Shown piece by piece: positions 5,805 through 7,471 of a DNA stretch of 7,471 nucleotides (position 1 is its first letter; each line of letters opens with the position of its first letter). The DNA lies in the NCBI GenBank assembly GCA_029258695.1, contig JARIBR010000198.1, positions 1 through 7,471 of the forward strand. The letters run 5' to 3'. Below the pieces are notes generated by a model. The model saw only the letters and a list, made by a program, of their open reading frames with translations. It was not told the origin of the DNA and searched no databases. A program made the translations under genes and the position numbers. This DNA is from Quadrisphaera sp. Its GTDB lineage: Bacteria > Actinomycetota > Actinomycetes > Actinomycetales > Quadrisphaeraceae.

Positions 5805-5869
5805 CAGCACTTCTCCCACGAAGTGCAGGTCAACGCCACTCCCGGCCGTACTTCGTGGGAGAAGTGCTG
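5805..5869. repeat. Large inverted repeat made of two facing dyads (copies E and F)
   Basis: Bases 5805-5826 are complementary to 5848-5869 over 22 bp with a single G/T wobble (5825/5849), around a 21-base loop. Each arm is itself a dyad of the same family: copy E (5807-5826, GCACTTCTCCCACGAAGTGC) has 7-bp arms, and copy F (5848-5867) is its reverse complement apart from one base. The structure begins 20 bases after the stop of the ABC permease on the minus strand, so the RNA could fold either as one long hairpin or as two small ones. It may end transcription of the ABC operon, but there is no T-tract downstream. Confidence 0.8.
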
Positions 5870-5889
5870 GAGGGTGGCCGCGGCTCAGG

Positions 5890-6801
5890 TCAGCTGGTGA
5901 CGTCCTTGCTCGTCATCCGGGCCCAGGCCGCGGCGAGGAGCACCGCGATCCACGCGCCCTGCAGCACCAGCCCCTGACCCATGCCGCTCCACGCCACCGG
6001 GTCCCGCAGGAGGTCGGCGAAGCGCAGCCACCCGTCGGTGAACAGGAACGGGCGCAGCCACGAGAGCTGGGGCACCTGCGCCATGATCCCCACGAGCACC
6101 ACGGTGATGGCCGTCGCGGACATCGCGGCCACCGGCACCTCGGTCAGCGTGGAGACGAACAGCCCCAGCGCCGCGACGGTGGCGAGCATCAGCGTGATGT
6201 ACGCGGTGACGCCGGCGAGACGCACCAGCCCCTCGCCGTAGGTCACGGTGGTCCCCGAGAACAGGATGACGTCGCCGAGGGGGAAGAGCAGCAGCCCGAC
6301 GAGGACGCCCGTCACCGAGACCGTCAGCACCGACAGGAAGGCATAGAGGACGGTGGAGACGTACTTCACGACGAGCAGCCGCGTCCGGTCCACCGGGGTG
6401 ACCAGCAGGTAGCGCAGCGTGCCCGACGACGCCTCGCCGGCGATCGACTCCCCGGCGACGACGGACACCACGAGCGGCAGGAACGTGGGCAGGGAGGCGA
6501 CCAGCGAGGCGAAGGCGAGGAACAGCCCGTTCTCGGTGATCGAGGAGAACAGCGGCGGCCCACCCCCGGGGCCCTGGTCGGCGCCGCCGCCGCTGGCGAG
6601 CTTGATGCCGACCCCGACGAGCACGGTGAGCGCGGCAAGCACCCCGAGCATCACCAGGTTGCGGCGGCGGCTCAGGACGAGCAGCACCTCGCTGCCCAGG
6701 AACCGCAGGTCGCCGCGCAGGGCGGACGGCGCGCGCCCCGGGCCCGACGGCTGCTGCGAGCCGGCGGCCGGTCGGGCGAGCTGGGCCTCACTGACGGACA
6801 T
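5890..6801 (-). CDS. ABC-2-type transporter permease
   Basis: A 303-residue integral membrane subunit of an ABC exporter. About six helices can be placed near residues 49-68, 92-115, 146-172, 192-217, 222-243 and 274-294, after a 30-residue polar N-terminal tail. A first extracytoplasmic loop rich in Gly (70-83) lies between helices one and two. The segment ESIAGEASSGTLRYLLVTPVDRTRLLVVKY (118-147) is the hallmark cytoplasmic coupling region of ABC-2 permeases. ATG at 6801 is supported by GGGGAGGG a few bases upstream and lies 14 bases inside the end of the ATPase gene, indicating translational coupling. Together they would form a bidomain exporter with two ATPase and two permease subunits; the substrate is not evident. 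The operon end is marked by the inverted repeat 20 bases beyond the stop. Confidence 0.9.
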   Translation of the reverse strand: MSVSEAQLARPAAGSQQPSGPGRAPSALRGDLRFLGSEVLLVLSRRRNLVMLGVLAALTVLVGVGIKLASGGGADQGPGGGPPLFSSITENGLFLAFASLVASLPTFLPLVVSVVAGESIAGEASSGTLRYLLVTPVDRTRLLVVKYVSTVLYAFLSVLTVSVTGVLVGLLLFPLGDVILFSGTTVTYGEGLVRLAGVTAYITLMLATVAALGLFVSTLTEVPVAAMSATAITVVLVGIMAQVPQLSWLRPFLFTDGWLRFADLLRDPVAWSGMGQGLVLQGAWIAVLLAAAWARMTSKDVTS

Positions 6802-7471
6802 CGAAGCCCTCCCCGGTCATCGTCACGAACAGGTCCTCGAGGGTGGGCCGCTGCACGGTGAACTGCCGCACGCCCACCCCGGCGCACACCAGGGCGGCCA
6901 GCAGCGCCTCGGGGTCCACGGACCCCAGGTCACCGGCGGCCCCGGACTCGGTGACCACCGCGGCGCCGACGCCCGAGCGGGCGAGCACGGCGGCCGCACC
7001 CGCGCCGTCGCGGCACTCGACGACGACGCGCGCGGTGGTCACCGCGGTGACGTCCGCCAGGGTGCCCTGCGCCACCATCGTGCCGGCGCTCATCACCCCG
7101 ACGTGGCTGCAGAGCTGCTCCACCTCGGCGAGCAGGTGGGTGGAGACGACCACCGTCGTGCCGTCGGCCGCCAGCTCGCGCACGAGCGAGCGGACCTCCC
7201 GGGTGCCCTGGGGGTCGAGCCCGTTGGTGGGCTCGTCGAGCACGAGGAGGTCGCGCGGGCGCAGCAGCGCCGCCGCGAGCCCCAGGCGCTGCTGCATGCC
7301 GAGGGAGTACACCCGGAACCGCTTGTCGGCCGCGGCGGACAGCCCGACGCGCTCGAGCGCGGCGCCGATCCGGGCGCCGGACGTGCGCGGGTCCACGGTG
7401 CGGTCCGCCGCGTCGGCGCGGCGCAGGTTCGCCGCGCCGGTGAGGTACGGGTGGAAGGCCGGGCCCTCCAC
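6788..7471 (-). CDS. ABC transporter ATP-binding protein, N-terminus missing (window edge)
   Basis: The frame is open to the right edge; the first visible residues, EGPAFHPYLTGAANLR, are the conserved stretch just after the Q-loop, so Walker A and roughly the first 80-90 residues lie outside. Visible motifs, numbered from the edge, are signature-type YSLGMQQR (55-62), Walker B LLVLDEPTNGLD (75-86) and switch His in STHLLAEVEQL (His112). A C-terminal regulatory part ends RPTLEDLFVTMTGEGFD (208-224), the usual closing motif of ATPases paired with ABC-2 exporters (bacitracin/daunorubicin-type, CcmA-like). The stop lies inside the start of the permease gene (14-base overlap). It supplies ATP hydrolysis for that permease. 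Substrate unknown; immunity or antibiotic-export roles are common in the family but not shown here. Confidence 0.93.
   Translation of the reverse strand: MEGPAFHPYLTGAANLRRADAADRTVDPRTSGARIGAALERVGLSAAADKRFRVYSLGMQQRLGLAAALLRPRDLLVLDEPTNGLDPQGTREVRSLVRELAADGTTVVVSTHLLAEVEQLCSHVGVMSAGTMVAQGTLADVTAVTTARVVVECRDGAGAAAVLARSGVGAAVVTESGAAGDLGSVDPEALLAALVCAGVGVRQFTVQRPTLEDLFVTMTGEGFDVRQ

Noticed and set aside
5723..5839. N-terminal extension of the methyltransferase-like protein from an ATG at 5839
   Set aside because: The extra 39 residues (MALTCTSWEKCC..., STCPTKCG) are translations of the palindromic repeats D and E, and Cys-rich unlike the rest; GTG at 5722 gives a sensible N-terminus.
1..7471. 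tRNA or rRNA genes
   Set aside because: No cloverleaf-like segment with a TTCGAATC-type T-loop and no ribosomal RNA signature were seen on either strand.

Overview
The window is very GC-rich, and its gene families point to a high-GC Gram-positive (Actinomycetota). The pointers are a YtrA-like GntR/ABC operon, an actinobacterial-style DinB with an extra C-terminal domain, GTG starts and GTGA gene overlaps. A Kineosporiaceae/Cellulomonas-like genus would fit, but that is a guess from general resemblance.

Layout: positions 2-478 (+) hold the last part of a DHA2-type MFS drug exporter, cut by the left edge. Positions 479-1123 contain no credible gene; this stretch is filled with short degenerate repeats around the core GTCCCCGGTCG, in both orientations. 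Everything further right is on the minus strand. Read in transcription order from the right edge, there is an ABC exporter ATPase (cut by the right edge) overlapping its ABC-2 permease (6788-7471, 5890-6801). Next comes a spacer with palindromic repeats, including a 22-bp inverted repeat, then a small atypical SAM-methyltransferase-like gene (5060-5722) and a second spacer with three more copies of the palindrome. A DNA polymerase IV gene (dinB, 3393-4874) follows. Last is a three-gene operon: GntR-family repressor (2850-3332), ABC ATPase (1921-2853) and membrane permease (1124-1924), joined by two 4-bp GTGA overlaps.

The GntR/ABC operon looks like a self-regulated envelope-stress or drug-efflux module of the YtrA type. 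A 15-bp palindrome, TGGNCCANTGGNCCA, lies just upstream of the repressor gene and overlaps a possible -10 hexamer, which suggests autorepression. The second ABC pair is a separate exporter. DinB would act in translesion DNA synthesis and has no visible functional link to its neighbours.

No new multi-gene defence or biosynthetic system is evident. The least explained content is the two intergenic repeat families: the GTCCCCGGTCG cluster at 503-1076, and the GCACTT...AAGTGC dyads at 4915-5018 and 5765-5869 that bracket the methyltransferase-like gene.
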